Source of the DNA: Chloroflexota bacterium
GTDB taxonomy: Bacteria; Chloroflexota; Anaerolineae; Aggregatilineales; J027
DNA: 64,000 nt
Reading direction: 5' to 3'
Assembly (NCBI GenBank): GCA_013112715.1
Contig: JABFGB010000010.1
Location: 1-64,000, forward strand
A model generated the notes under the pieces. The model was not told where the DNA came from, searched no databases, and worked only from the letters and a program-made list of their open reading frames with translations. Shown here piece after piece: positions 26,196 to 34,158 of the stretch. Numbering within the stretch: position 1 is the stretch's first letter; each line of letters begins with the position of its first letter. The position numbers were made by a program, and so were the translations under genes.

Positions 26196-27305
26196 TTAGT
26201 TCCCAGTGACTCCAATCGGCGCGATATTGGGTTCAACGTAAATAGGGTTGCTGAGAATCCAGCAGCGTTCAATCCCCTTATATTCACGCCAGACTTCGAC
26301 ACGATAGGCCCCCGGCTGTGAGGCGACATAGGTCAGATTTTCGACATTGGTCTCATCTGCAACGACCTGCCCGCGAAAAATCATTTTGATGTGGGTGCGG
26401 ACTGGCATCAAGACTTGCAAAGTGACCCCATGACCCAAACGAATACTATCCCCCATTTGGGCGGTCGCGCCCTGTGCCCCCTGCGCCGAATATCGAAACC
26501 CTTTGGCCTCGCCGGGAATGCGATAGCTGGTATACGCGCTGCCCCGTGCTAATGCGCGATAAATGATGTCGGCGTCGTGTTCCATTTCCCCGATCAAAGG
26601 GTGTTGGGTCAGGATGTGGGTGTTGACACAGTTAAACAGAAAATCGTAGGGGAACACGATGTGGGTAATCGGGCCGATTTTCATGGGCGTGCCGTGTGCG
26701 TCGGAATTGCCAATCCCCACGACTCGCTTGCCCTGTGCCAATAATTGATCCCATTTGGCAAGGGTTTCTTCGTCCGGGCCAATAATAGCGTCTTCAGGTG
26801 AAAATAAACGGCGTACACTTTTCAGCGGATTTTCGAGGACGGCCTTAAACGAACTCATATAGTTCCAAATTTCGAGGCCTGTATAACCGTCAATATCCCA
26901 ATCTACCCAAGGGATACCTTCAATATCTTCGCGCCAATCTACCCCTTTGTCAAAGGGATGGGCTAAAAAGGTCATCCCACCCGCACGATTGACCGCTTTG
27001 ATAAGCGCCTGCGGGTCAGGAGCATAACGATTCATTTCGGTTTTGGCGTTGTAAACTAAACAATGATTGACTTGGGGCAGGCGGGTGCGATCATGAATTT
27101 CTTGCCCAGTCAATAATAGGACGTAACCACGTTTTTCATCGCCATAATAACCCTGTACCCCATCAATCCATATGTTGTGATCCGTTACAACCACAAAGTC
27201 GAGGTTGGTGGCAATGGCGGCATCGGCGATTTCGGAATGCCATGCTTCACCATCGGAGTAGGGGGTGTGCATATGAAGGTTGCCAATATATTCGTGATAG
27301 GCCAT
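26196..27305 (-). CDS. PHP-domain metal-dependent phosphoesterase
   Basis: 369 residues. PHP motifs are complete: NLHMHTPYSDG (His11, His13), VVTDHN (Asp42, His43), LTGQEI (Glu), FLAHPF (His) and GNSDAHG (Asp, His). These ligands bind the metal cluster used to hydrolyse phosphoesters. The C-terminal 90 residues form a beta-rich module (RLGHGVTLQVLMPVRTHIKMIFRGQVVAD...GAYRVEVWREY) resembling an Ig-like accessory domain. The substrate is unknown. The gene begins right beside the DnaA-box region and reads away from it. Confidence 0.88.
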   Translation of the reverse strand: MAYHEYIGNLHMHTPYSDGEAWHSEIADAAIATNLDFVVVTDHNIWIDGVQGYYGDEKRGYVLLLTGQEIHDRTRLPQVNHCLVYNAKTEMNRYAPDPQALIKAVNRAGGMTFLAHPFDKGVDWREDIEGIPWVDWDIDGYTGLEIWNYMSSFKAVLENPLKSVRRLFSPEDAIIGPDEETLAKWDQLLAQGKRVVGIGNSDAHGTPMKIGPITHIVFPYDFLFNCVNTHILTQHPLIGEMEHDADIIYRALARGSAYTSYRIPGEAKGFRYSAQGAQGATAQMGDSIRLGHGVTLQVLMPVRTHIKMIFRGQVVADETNVENLTYVASQPGAYRVEVWREYKGIERCWILSNPIYVEPNIAPIGVTGN

Positions 27306-27407
27306 GTAGTCCTGAAAGTGATGAAGTCAAAAAACAAAATAAAAAGTGCCGCCCAGAAATTGTACTGTACTTTTGAGGTTCTCGGAGGTAGAGGTTTGGT
27401 ACGAAAG

Positions 27408-27791
27408 TTATCAACACCTTTCCGACTATTTTTTATTTTTAAATAGTCGTAGTAGTAGAGAGGGGGCAATCTGTTGATAACTTTTTGCGTGCTTGTGACA
27501 TTTCTATTAGAATGGCTTAATGAGGCGATTTGCAATATATTGATTGATCAATCAGCATGTTGATAACTTGTTGATAACCTGTTCATAACTTTTTGAGTTA
27601 TCAACAGGTTATCAACAGTTAAGGTTTGTGTAAGAGGCGGAGAGGCAAGTTATCAACAGGTTATCAACAGGTTTGAAAAAGTTATGAACAGGCAACTTCC
27701 TCAATACTTCACGATATGGCTTGTGGAAGCGGCTAAGGGTTATCAACAGAACAAATTATCTGTTGATAACTTGTTGATAACCTGTTGATAA
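27408..27791. other. oriC: candidate chromosomal replication origin (DnaA-box cluster)
   Basis: Fourteen 9-mers match the DnaA box: twelve TTATCAACA (either strand) and two TTATGAACA, against the consensus TTATCCACA. Plus-oriented boxes start at 27408, 27598, 27609, 27650, 27661, 27682 and 27740. Minus-oriented boxes start at 27472, 27558, 27569, 27580, 27761, 27772 and 27783. Within groups the start-to-start spacing is exactly 11 bp. Two AT-rich tracts (27424-27448 and 27528-27555) are candidate unwinding sites. No gene occupies 27306-27914. No dnaA or dnaN is present in the window, so the assignment rests on the boxes alone. Confidence 0.8.
27424..27448. repeat. AT-rich inverted repeat within the origin region
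   Basis: GACTATTT and AAATAGTC form a perfect 8-bp stem around a T-rich 9-base loop. A second perfect palindrome, TGATTGATCAATCA, is at 27541-27554. Both lie among the DnaA boxes and could aid strand opening. Confidence 0.5.
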
Positions 27792-27914
27792 GTCCTTTGT
27801 GGAGGTAAATCGGAAAACCAGCTTAATTCTAACTCCATTCTAACATAAGAAGTTGTTGTGTAGACGGGATATGATTGAGTTATAGTATACAGTTATATCA
27901 TCCAAAGCGCGGTA

Positions 27915-28124
27915 CTATTTTTTCTTCGATTTTCCGATCTGTTTGACAGTAGCATGTAAAAAGGCAAAATCGCCGCGTGCTGGCATGAGTTCATTGACTT
28001 CCACAATTTCAAAGGTGTTTTTGCCAATTTTGACGTGCCCCCCCACTTTCGGTTGCTCAAATTGATTGATAATTGCACCGGGGTGTGCGCCGCCGAGAAC
28101 GACATAACTCACTTTATAGACCAT
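27915..28124 (-). CDS. small conserved-looking protein, unknown function
   Basis: 69 residues with a beta-rich pattern: MVYKVSYVVLGGAHPGAIINQFEQPKVGGHVKIGKNTFEIVEVNELMPARGDFAFLHATVKQI, ending in KSKKK. AAGGAG lies 8 bases before the ATG. Another frame of similar length overlaps it but has no ribosome site. The fold may be a small beta-barrel (VGGHVKIGKNTFEIVEV resembles such strands), but no family is named. It follows the cNMP-binding gene by 18 bases, so the two form an operon. Confidence 0.7.
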   Translation of the reverse strand: MVYKVSYVVLGGAHPGAIINQFEQPKVGGHVKIGKNTFEIVEVNELMPARGDFAFLHATVKQIGKSKKK

Positions 28125-28142
28125 CTGATCCGCTCCTTGTAC

Positions 28143-28595
28143 CTAGCGCTTCGTGCTTCGTAGATTTTGGTGGCGCAGCTTGTAGGACAGGTCAATTGCC
28201 AAATTGCGCATGACTACAAACCCAATCGCGGTGCTTGATTGACACAGTTGATTAAAACTGTCTCGATGAATGGCATCTACGATGGTTTCGTCATTCATCG
28301 CCCGCACGGTAGCCGAGCGTGTGCCATAGTCAATGAGGGCGATCTCTCCAAAAATTTGACCCTGCCCCAAAAAAATCTTTGTTTCGGCGGGGGCTTGTCT
28401 GTCGGCTTGGACGCTGATTTCGACCTGCCCACTGCGGATGATGTACATTTTTTCGCCTTCGTCATCTTGGGAAAAAATTACTTGGTCTTCCTGATAGACC
28501 TCTTCTTGGCTAATGGTAATGAGTGCCTCGATTTGTTCATTGGTTAGGCCATTAAACAATTCGACTGCTTTATATAGCTGTAATTGATTAGTCAC
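28143..28595 (-). CDS. stand-alone cyclic-nucleotide-binding domain protein
   Basis: 150 residues, one cNMP-binding domain. The helix-barrel fold is seen in LFNGLTNEQIEALITISQEEVYQEDQVIFSQDDEGEKMYIIRSGQVEIS, and the phosphate-binding cassette in FGEIALIDYGTRSATVRA with the key Glu and Arg. There is no C-terminal helix-turn-helix, so unlike CRP it is not itself a transcription factor; such single-domain proteins act as sensors or regulatory subunits. It is divergent from hsp20 and may share its control region. Confidence 0.88.
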   Translation of the reverse strand: MTNQLQLYKAVELFNGLTNEQIEALITISQEEVYQEDQVIFSQDDEGEKMYIIRSGQVEISVQADRQAPAETKIFLGQGQIFGEIALIDYGTRSATVRAMNDETIVDAIHRDSFNQLCQSSTAIGFVVMRNLAIDLSYKLRHQNLRSTKR

Positions 28596-28694
28596 TGAAG
28601 CCTTCTCCTATGGCGCTACAACATGATCTACTCTTAATTATAACGCCGCAATTTATTCCGAGTGCGTGGGCGCTTTTTCTTGTGCAACTCTTAT

Positions 28695-28723
28695 TTGAGT
28701 ACACTATAGCGGTGTGGTATGAT
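28695..28723 (+). promoter_or_regulatory. sigma-70 promoter for hsp20
   Basis: TTGAGT and TATGAT are spaced by exactly 17 bases; start would be near 28730, about 33 bases before the preferred hsp20 ATG. No CIRCE element is evident. Confidence 0.6.
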
Positions 28724-28762
28724 GAGTTTAATGCCTTTTACCAAAGTCAAGTAGGGATAAGC

Positions 28763-29209
28763 ATGTTTTTTGGTCAACCGGATGATGAGTTTTCAAAACT
28801 GCTTTCCACGTTAGAGGCTGTTTATACCCACAGCTTGGTACAGCGGCGTGGTGGTAAACCTGCCGCATGGCGTCCCCCAACCGATGTGTATGAAGCCGAT
28901 GATCGTTTGATTGTCTGCGTTGAAATCGCTGGTATGCGGGATGGCGAGTTTCATATTACGATTGATGAACGGCTTTTGGTCATAAGCGGGGTGCGGATAC
29001 GGGACTATGAACACCCGCAGCCGTCATTGCACCAATTAGAAATTCGGCATGGTGAGTTTAGAGTTGAATTGATGCTGCCATGGGCAGTGGATCGTAGCCG
29101 GATTGAAGCGAATTATCGGGATGGTTTTTTGCAGGTAGAACTTCCCCGTCGTCAAGATCGTCAAATTCACATCATCAATGTCCGCATAGATGAAAACGAC
29201 GAAGAATAA
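28763..29209 (+). CDS. small heat-shock protein, Hsp20 family
   Basis: 148 residues from ATG 28763, which has AGGGA 6 bases upstream and lies just after the promoter; a longer frame from 28610 would start upstream of that promoter. The alpha-crystallin domain runs from PTDVYEADDRLIVCVEIAGMRDGEFHITIDERLLVISGVR to FRVELMLPWAVDRSRIEANYRDGFLQVELPR, with the GFLQVELP box of the family. The C-terminal IHIINVRI replaces the classical I-x-I/V anchor. It holds unfolding proteins for refolding by chaperones such as ClpB, also in this window. Confidence 0.92.
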   Translation: MFFGQPDDEFSKLLSTLEAVYTHSLVQRRGGKPAAWRPPTDVYEADDRLIVCVEIAGMRDGEFHITIDERLLVISGVRIRDYEHPQPSLHQLEIRHGEFRVELMLPWAVDRSRIEANYRDGFLQVELPRRQDRQIHIINVRIDENDEE

Positions 29210-29266
29210 GTTGTCTGGCATGACAACAACCGTGCGTTAAAGCACCACAAGGATAGTAAAAATTCC

Positions 29267-31858
29267 ATGGATAAAATGACTTGGCATGATGGCCTTGTTG
29301 AAATTGAGCTAACAGACTCGCCACTCGCCGCATGGTTTGCAGGCAAGTCGGGTAAGTCAGAAGAGACTAAACGTCAGATTAGTGTTACAACCCCAGAAGA
29401 CAGCGGCGAACCCTCTGACGAAGATACCGAAATTCCCCCTATTCCAAGCGAACTGCCCATTTTACCCTTACGTGGCATTGTGGTATTTCCGCAGACGGCG
29501 ATTCCTTTAACCGTTGGGCAGCCACGCTCGATTCGCTTGGTAGATGAGGTTGCCACAACGGGCCGGATTATTGGGCTGTTTGCGGCCAAAGACCCGATGC
29601 AAGAAACGCCGGGGCCGGATGAGATTTATAAGATCGGTACACTGGCCCAAATTCATCGGTTGTTTCGTGCGCCTGACGGCACGATTCGACTCTTGGTTCA
29701 GGGTCTGTCACGGATTCGGATTGAAGAATACACCACGCAAGAACCCTATCTTAAGGCCAAAGTTGATCTTGCCCCTGAATCATTGGAAGAAACCATCGAA
29801 GTTGAAGCCTTGATGCGCAATATCGTTGAGCAGTTTGGCCGCTTGGCTGATCTTGTGCCGAGTATCCCCGGCGAACTGATTTCATCGGCGCTCAATTTGG
29901 ATGACCCGCTGCAACTGGTTTATACAGTGGCGACCTATATTCGCATTGACCTTGAAGACCAACAGCGCTTGCTGGAACTGGACAGCGTAATCGAAAAACT
30001 GCACAGTTTGATGCAGATTATGAGCAAGGAACTTGAAGTCCTTGAACTTGGTCACAAGATTCAGACCGAAGCCCAATCCGAGATGGAAAAAGTGCAGCGC
30101 GAATATTTCCTGCGTGAACAACTCAAGGCCATCCAGCGTGAATTGGGTGAAGGCGACGAACAGACGCTTGAAATCGAGGAGTTCCGCCAGAAGATTGCCG
30201 AAGTTCATATGACGGAGGAGGCCGAACGCGAGGCCCGTCGAGAACTAGACCGACTTGCCAAATTGCCCACTGCTGCCGCTGAATATGGCGTAATTCGCAC
30301 CTATTTGGATTGGCTGGTGAATCTGCCGTGGGATAAGCGTACCGCCGATAACCTCGATATTGCCCATGCACGCACGATTTTGGATGAGGATCATTATGAC
30401 CTCGAAGACATCAAAGAGCGCATTTTGGAATATCTAGCCGTGCGTAAAATCCGCTTGGAACGGGCCGATCAACTCGCCAAATTGACTGGGGATGACAAAA
30501 TCCGGCGGCGGCGGGAGGGCGCGATTTTATGCTTTATTGGCCCACCCGGGGTGGGTAAAACCTCACTCGGCGCTTCGATTGCGCGGGCGATGGGGCGCAA
30601 ATTTGTCCGTATGAGTCTAGGTGGGGTGCGTGACGAAGCCGAAATTCGCGGTTTCCGCCGTACCTATGTGGGTGCAATGCCGGGCCGGATTATCCAAACC
30701 CTGCGTCGGGCCGAAACGCGCAACCCGATCATGATGTTGGACGAGATTGATAAACTCGGTCACGATTTCCGGGGTGACCCAGCGGCGGCCCTGCTCGAAG
30801 TGCTTGACCCTGAGCAGAACAACGAATTCCGTGACCACTATCTGGACGTGGCGTTCGATTTGTCTGAAACGATTTTCGTCACAACTGCCAACGAACTTGA
30901 TACGATTCCACCACCCCTGCTTGACCGTATGGAGATTATTGAACTCAGCGGCTATACTGAGCGGGAGAAGGTGCAAATCGCCAAGCAATATCTTGTGCCG
31001 CGCCAGATTCAAGAAAACGGCCTGTTCCCTGAAGAAATCAGCTTTAATGACGAAGCGATTGTCGAGATTATTCAGGACTATACCCGTGAGGCCGGAGTGC
31101 GTAACTTGGAACGGCAAATCGGCAAGGCGGCCCGTAAGGTGGTGACACGCATCGCCGAGGGCAAAGATAAGCGGGTGGTGGTGACGCGCGAAAAAGTCCA
31201 TGAGTTATTGGGACATCCGCCGTTTGGCTATCGTACCGAGATTGAGCAACGGGTGAAACGTCCGGGCGTGGCGACTGGTCTGGCGGTCACATCGGTGGGC
31301 GGGGATGTGCTGTTTATTGAGGCTACCGAGATGCCGGGGCGCAGCGGATTCCAACTGACCGGACATTTGGGCGAGGTCATGCAGGAAAGTGCGCGGGCGG
31401 CGTTTAGCTATCTGCGCTCACGGGCAGAGGAATTAGGGGTCAAGCCGAATTATTTTGATGGGCATGACATCCACCTGCACGTGCCTGCCGGGGCGCAGCC
31501 GAAAGATGGCCCATCCGCCGGGGTAGCCATTACTGCGGCGCTGGCATCACTGGCGACAGGCCGATTGGCGCGTAGCAATGTGGCGATGACAGGCGAAATT
31601 ACCTTACATGGTTTGGTGCTACCCGTCGGAGGCATCAAAGATAAAGTCTTGGCAGCGCACCGACTTGGCTTAGATACGGTGATTCTTCCGGCCCGGAATA
31701 AGCCCGAATTAGAAAAACTACCGGATGAAGTGCGAAGTGCTATGAAGTTTGTGTTGGCAAAGACGGTAGATGAAGCGCTCCAAGCGGCCCTTGAGCCAAT
31801 TGGCAGCGATGTCGAATCACATCGTCAGTATGTCCAACATACAGATTTATACGCCTAG
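29267..31858 (+). CDS. lon: ATP-dependent Lon protease (LonA)
   Basis: 863 residues. An N-terminal extension of about 60 acidic residues precedes the LON substrate-binding domain ([19 protein letters not shown], about 65-260), a coiled coil, the AAA+ module with Walker [10 protein letters not shown] (about 425) and Walker [10 protein letters not shown], and the protease domain with catalytic Ser in PKDGPSAG (about 745) and Lys in [12 protein letters not shown]. LonA degrades misfolded and regulatory proteins. The extension before the LON domain is longer than in most LonA proteins. It heads a likely plus-strand cluster with the receiver and PHP-AlbA genes. Confidence 0.97.
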   Translation: MDKMTWHDGLVEIELTDSPLAAWFAGKSGKSEETKRQISVTTPEDSGEPSDEDTEIPPIPSELPILPLRGIVVFPQTAIPLTVGQPRSIRLVDEVATTGRIIGLFAAKDPMQETPGPDEIYKIGTLAQIHRLFRAPDGTIRLLVQGLSRIRIEEYTTQEPYLKAKVDLAPESLEETIEVEALMRNIVEQFGRLADLVPSIPGELISSALNLDDPLQLVYTVATYIRIDLEDQQRLLELDSVIEKLHSLMQIMSKELEVLELGHKIQTEAQSEMEKVQREYFLREQLKAIQRELGEGDEQTLEIEEFRQKIAEVHMTEEAEREARRELDRLAKLPTAAAEYGVIRTYLDWLVNLPWDKRTADNLDIAHARTILDEDHYDLEDIKERILEYLAVRKIRLERADQLAKLTGDDKIRRRREGAILCFIGPPGVGKTSLGASIARAMGRKFVRMSLGGVRDEAEIRGFRRTYVGAMPGRIIQTLRRAETRNPIMMLDEIDKLGHDFRGDPAAALLEVLDPEQNNEFRDHYLDVAFDLSETIFVTTANELDTIPPPLLDRMEIIELSGYTEREKVQIAKQYLVPRQIQENGLFPEEISFNDEAIVEIIQDYTREAGVRNLERQIGKAARKVVTRIAEGKDKRVVVTREKVHELLGHPPFGYRTEIEQRVKRPGVATGLAVTSVGGDVLFIEATEMPGRSGFQLTGHLGEVMQESARAAFSYLRSRAEELGVKPNYFDGHDIHLHVPAGAQPKDGPSAGVAITAALASLATGRLARSNVAMTGEITLHGLVLPVGGIKDKVLAAHRLGLDTVILPARNKPELEKLPDEVRSAMKFVLAKTVDEALQAALEPIGSDVESHRQYVQHTDLYA

Positions 31859-31894
31859 AGCTTTTTTGGAGCCGGGGAAAGCGAGAGGATAGCG

Positions 31895-32248
31895 TTGCCC
31901 AAAGTAATGATTGTGGATGATGACCGAACGACGACATCACTCCTCAAACAATTGCTGGAGATGGATGATTTTGAGGTCATGGTCGTTCCACGCGGATTAG
32001 ATGCTTTTCAAAAAGCCCAAGAATTCCGCCCGGACGTGTTTCTAGTAGATTACTACCTCGCGGATATTGCCGGGGTAGATTTTGTGCGCCAGCTAAGGGC
32101 CTCCAAAGATTTCTTGACCACGCCGGTGGTGATGGCCTCCGGACGGGATGTGGAGCGCGAGGCCAAAGAAGCGGGTGCCAACCTATTTTTGGTGAAACCG
32201 TTTGAACCGGATCAACTTGCCGTTCATTTCAATAAATTGATTGGGTAA
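31895..32248 (+). CDS. single-domain response regulator receiver
   Basis: 117 residues, one CheY-like domain: acidic pocket VDDD (9-11), phospho-acceptor Asp in FLVDYYL (about 53), Ser in VVMASG and Lys in LVKPF. No output domain. The start is TTG, supported by GAGAGGAT 5 bases before it; the next ATG would cut off the first beta strand. It lies 36 bases after lon and 85 before the PHP-AlbA gene. The partner kinase is unknown; the orphan histidine kinase at 12478 is one candidate in this window. Confidence 0.9.
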   Translation: MPKVMIVDDDRTTTSLLKQLLEMDDFEVMVVPRGLDAFQKAQEFRPDVFLVDYYLADIAGVDFVRQLRASKDFLTTPVVMASGRDVEREAKEAGANLFLVKPFEPDQLAVHFNKLIG

Positions 32249-32333
32249 TGCTTTCCGCAAATGAGGTTTTGACATGGGGCCTCGCATATTGTCTGCGTGG
32301 CCTAGCTGAGATTATTGATGCGGAGAGAATGTA

Positions 32334-34115
32334 GTGTCATCAGGAAGATCGAAACAAACCAAGTGGTATCGGATGGATTTACATCTGCATACCCCCGGCT
32401 CGATAGATTACCAAGAGCCGAACGTTACCTATCTGGACATCTTGCGAAAAGCCGAACTGCGCGGTCTTGACATCATCGCCTTCACCGATCACAACACGGT
32501 GCGGGGTTATGCTGAGATGATGCAGGAAATTGAACAACTCGAATTTTTGGAGCGGTTGGGACGGGCTGAACCCGATGAGATACGTCGCCTCAATGAATAT
32601 CACCGCCTGCTCGACAAAATGCTGGTTCTACCCGGTTTTGAATTTACTGCGACCTTCGGTTTTCATATCATCGGCGTATTTTCGCCTAAGACCCCGATTC
32701 GTAAACTGGAACATATTCTATTGAGCCTGCGTGTTCCACCGGATGCGATGGATGAAGGCAACCCCGCGACAGGGGCATCTTCGGATGTGCTGACCGCCTA
32801 TCGCTTGATTAATGAAGGGGGCGGGATTGTCATTGCGGCGCATGTCAATTCGACCAATGGGGTCGCCATGCGCGGCTTTGATTTTGGTGGACAAACCAAA
32901 ATCGCCTATACCCAAGACCCCTATCTACACGCTCTGGAAGTAACCGACCTTGAAAAACGAACCCGTATGACGACGGCGCGTTTTTTTGATGGGTCGAAGC
33001 CGGAATATCCACGCCGAATGCGCTGTATTCAGGGGTCAGATGCCCACCGCCTGAACGCCGACCCGCGCAGCATGGGTAAAAATTTGGGGATTGGGGATCG
33101 CATTACGGAAATCGCCCTGCCGGAGCGCAGTTTCGCCGCACTGGTGCAGGTATTCCAAAGCACGGATTTTGCCAGCACTCGGCCCTATCGCAGCACCCGT
33201 GACCCGTATGACCATATTCAGGCGGCGCGTGAAGAAGGCCCCAGCATTGTGCAGTCGTTCCATGAGTTTATGGCGAAGCGCAATGGCTATTTGTATAACA
33301 TTGTGGCGGATGTTTGCGCGATGGCGAATACCAACGGCGGCACGATTTACATCGGTTGCAATGAAAACCCCAAAAAGAAGCCCATCGGGGTTGAAAAGAT
33401 CGCCCAAGAAATTGAACACCTCTACGACGAGATTGACAGCAAGATTACACCCAAGCTCGAAGTCGAAATAGACGCGCAAGAAAGTCAGGGCATCCCGATT
33501 GTACGTATCCGTGTACCGCGTGGCCCGGATGTGCCGTATGCGATTGACGAAAACAAGATTTATGTGCGGGATGAAACCGAAACGTCGTTAGCGGTACGGG
33601 ATGAGATTGTTCAATTGGTGCAGCGAGCTATGCTGTCGAATATGCCTATGCCTGCTATGCCGGTTTTGTCACCCTCCAAAGAAACGATGGCGCTGCCTCA
33701 AGTGACTGCCCATGAGACGGGGGAGTTTACGGTAGTGGAAGTACCTGAGGGTGGGGCTACACCCCCGCTGACAGGGGTTGAAATCGCCAGCACCGAGGAG
33801 CGCAATGGCAAGTTCTATCACACCATGCACGATTTACGGAATGGTAGCGTGGTGCGGAATGTGACCCGTGCTTCGGCTCGCCGCTTGTGGCACTATGCTA
33901 TCACCGAGCATGAGAACCAGACTTTTGACCCGCGTGCTGTGTATTGGATTGGTGATATTGGCCTGATTAAACGCTATGAACGCGGCAACGAAATTCGTTA
34001 CGATTTGGCCCAGCGCCAAAATGGGCAAACGCGCATCTATTATGGCGTCACGGTTGAGGGGCTGCACGGGGCGTGGCAGGTCTTTGCGGAAGCTGATGAC
34101 GAACATCATGAATAA
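32334..34115 (+). CDS. PHP phosphoesterase fused to AlbA_2 domain
   Basis: 593 residues, GTG start with GGAGAG 7 bases upstream. The PHP domain (about 10-285) has all ligands: His17 and His19 (DLHLH), Asp52-His53 (TDHN), Glu103 (GFEF), His111, His170 (AAHVNS) and Asp236-x-His238 (GSDAH). It is followed by an AlbA_2/Schlafen-like domain (about 300-430: VADVCAMANTNGGTIYIGCNENP, then PYAIDENKIYVRDETETSLAVRDEI). The C-terminal region (about 480-593) has a small domain with RLWHYAITEHE and IGLIKRYERGNEIRYDLAQR. AlbA_2 domains bind nucleic acids or nucleotides in several defence and regulatory proteins, so nuclease or nucleotide phosphatase activity is plausible but unproven. Confidence 0.85.
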   Translation: MSSGRSKQTKWYRMDLHLHTPGSIDYQEPNVTYLDILRKAELRGLDIIAFTDHNTVRGYAEMMQEIEQLEFLERLGRAEPDEIRRLNEYHRLLDKMLVLPGFEFTATFGFHIIGVFSPKTPIRKLEHILLSLRVPPDAMDEGNPATGASSDVLTAYRLINEGGGIVIAAHVNSTNGVAMRGFDFGGQTKIAYTQDPYLHALEVTDLEKRTRMTTARFFDGSKPEYPRRMRCIQGSDAHRLNADPRSMGKNLGIGDRITEIALPERSFAALVQVFQSTDFASTRPYRSTRDPYDHIQAAREEGPSIVQSFHEFMAKRNGYLYNIVADVCAMANTNGGTIYIGCNENPKKKPIGVEKIAQEIEHLYDEIDSKITPKLEVEIDAQESQGIPIVRIRVPRGPDVPYAIDENKIYVRDETETSLAVRDEIVQLVQRAMLSNMPMPAMPVLSPSKETMALPQVTAHETGEFTVVEVPEGGATPPLTGVEIASTEERNGKFYHTMHDLRNGSVVRNVTRASARRLWHYAITEHENQTFDPRAVYWIGDIGLIKRYERGNEIRYDLAQRQNGQTRIYYGVTVEGLHGAWQVFAEADDEHHE

Positions 34116-34158
34116 TCAGCATGAAGCGGAGGCCAACGATGAATACCATGAATGAGAG

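Noticed and set aside
27893..28105. Alternative minus-strand frame overlapping the 69-residue gene
   Set aside because: The frame at 27915-28124 has AAGGAG at proper spacing and a better protein pattern.
28610..28762. N-terminal extension of Hsp20
   Set aside because: It would include the promoter and lacks a ribosome site; the ATG at 28763 has one.
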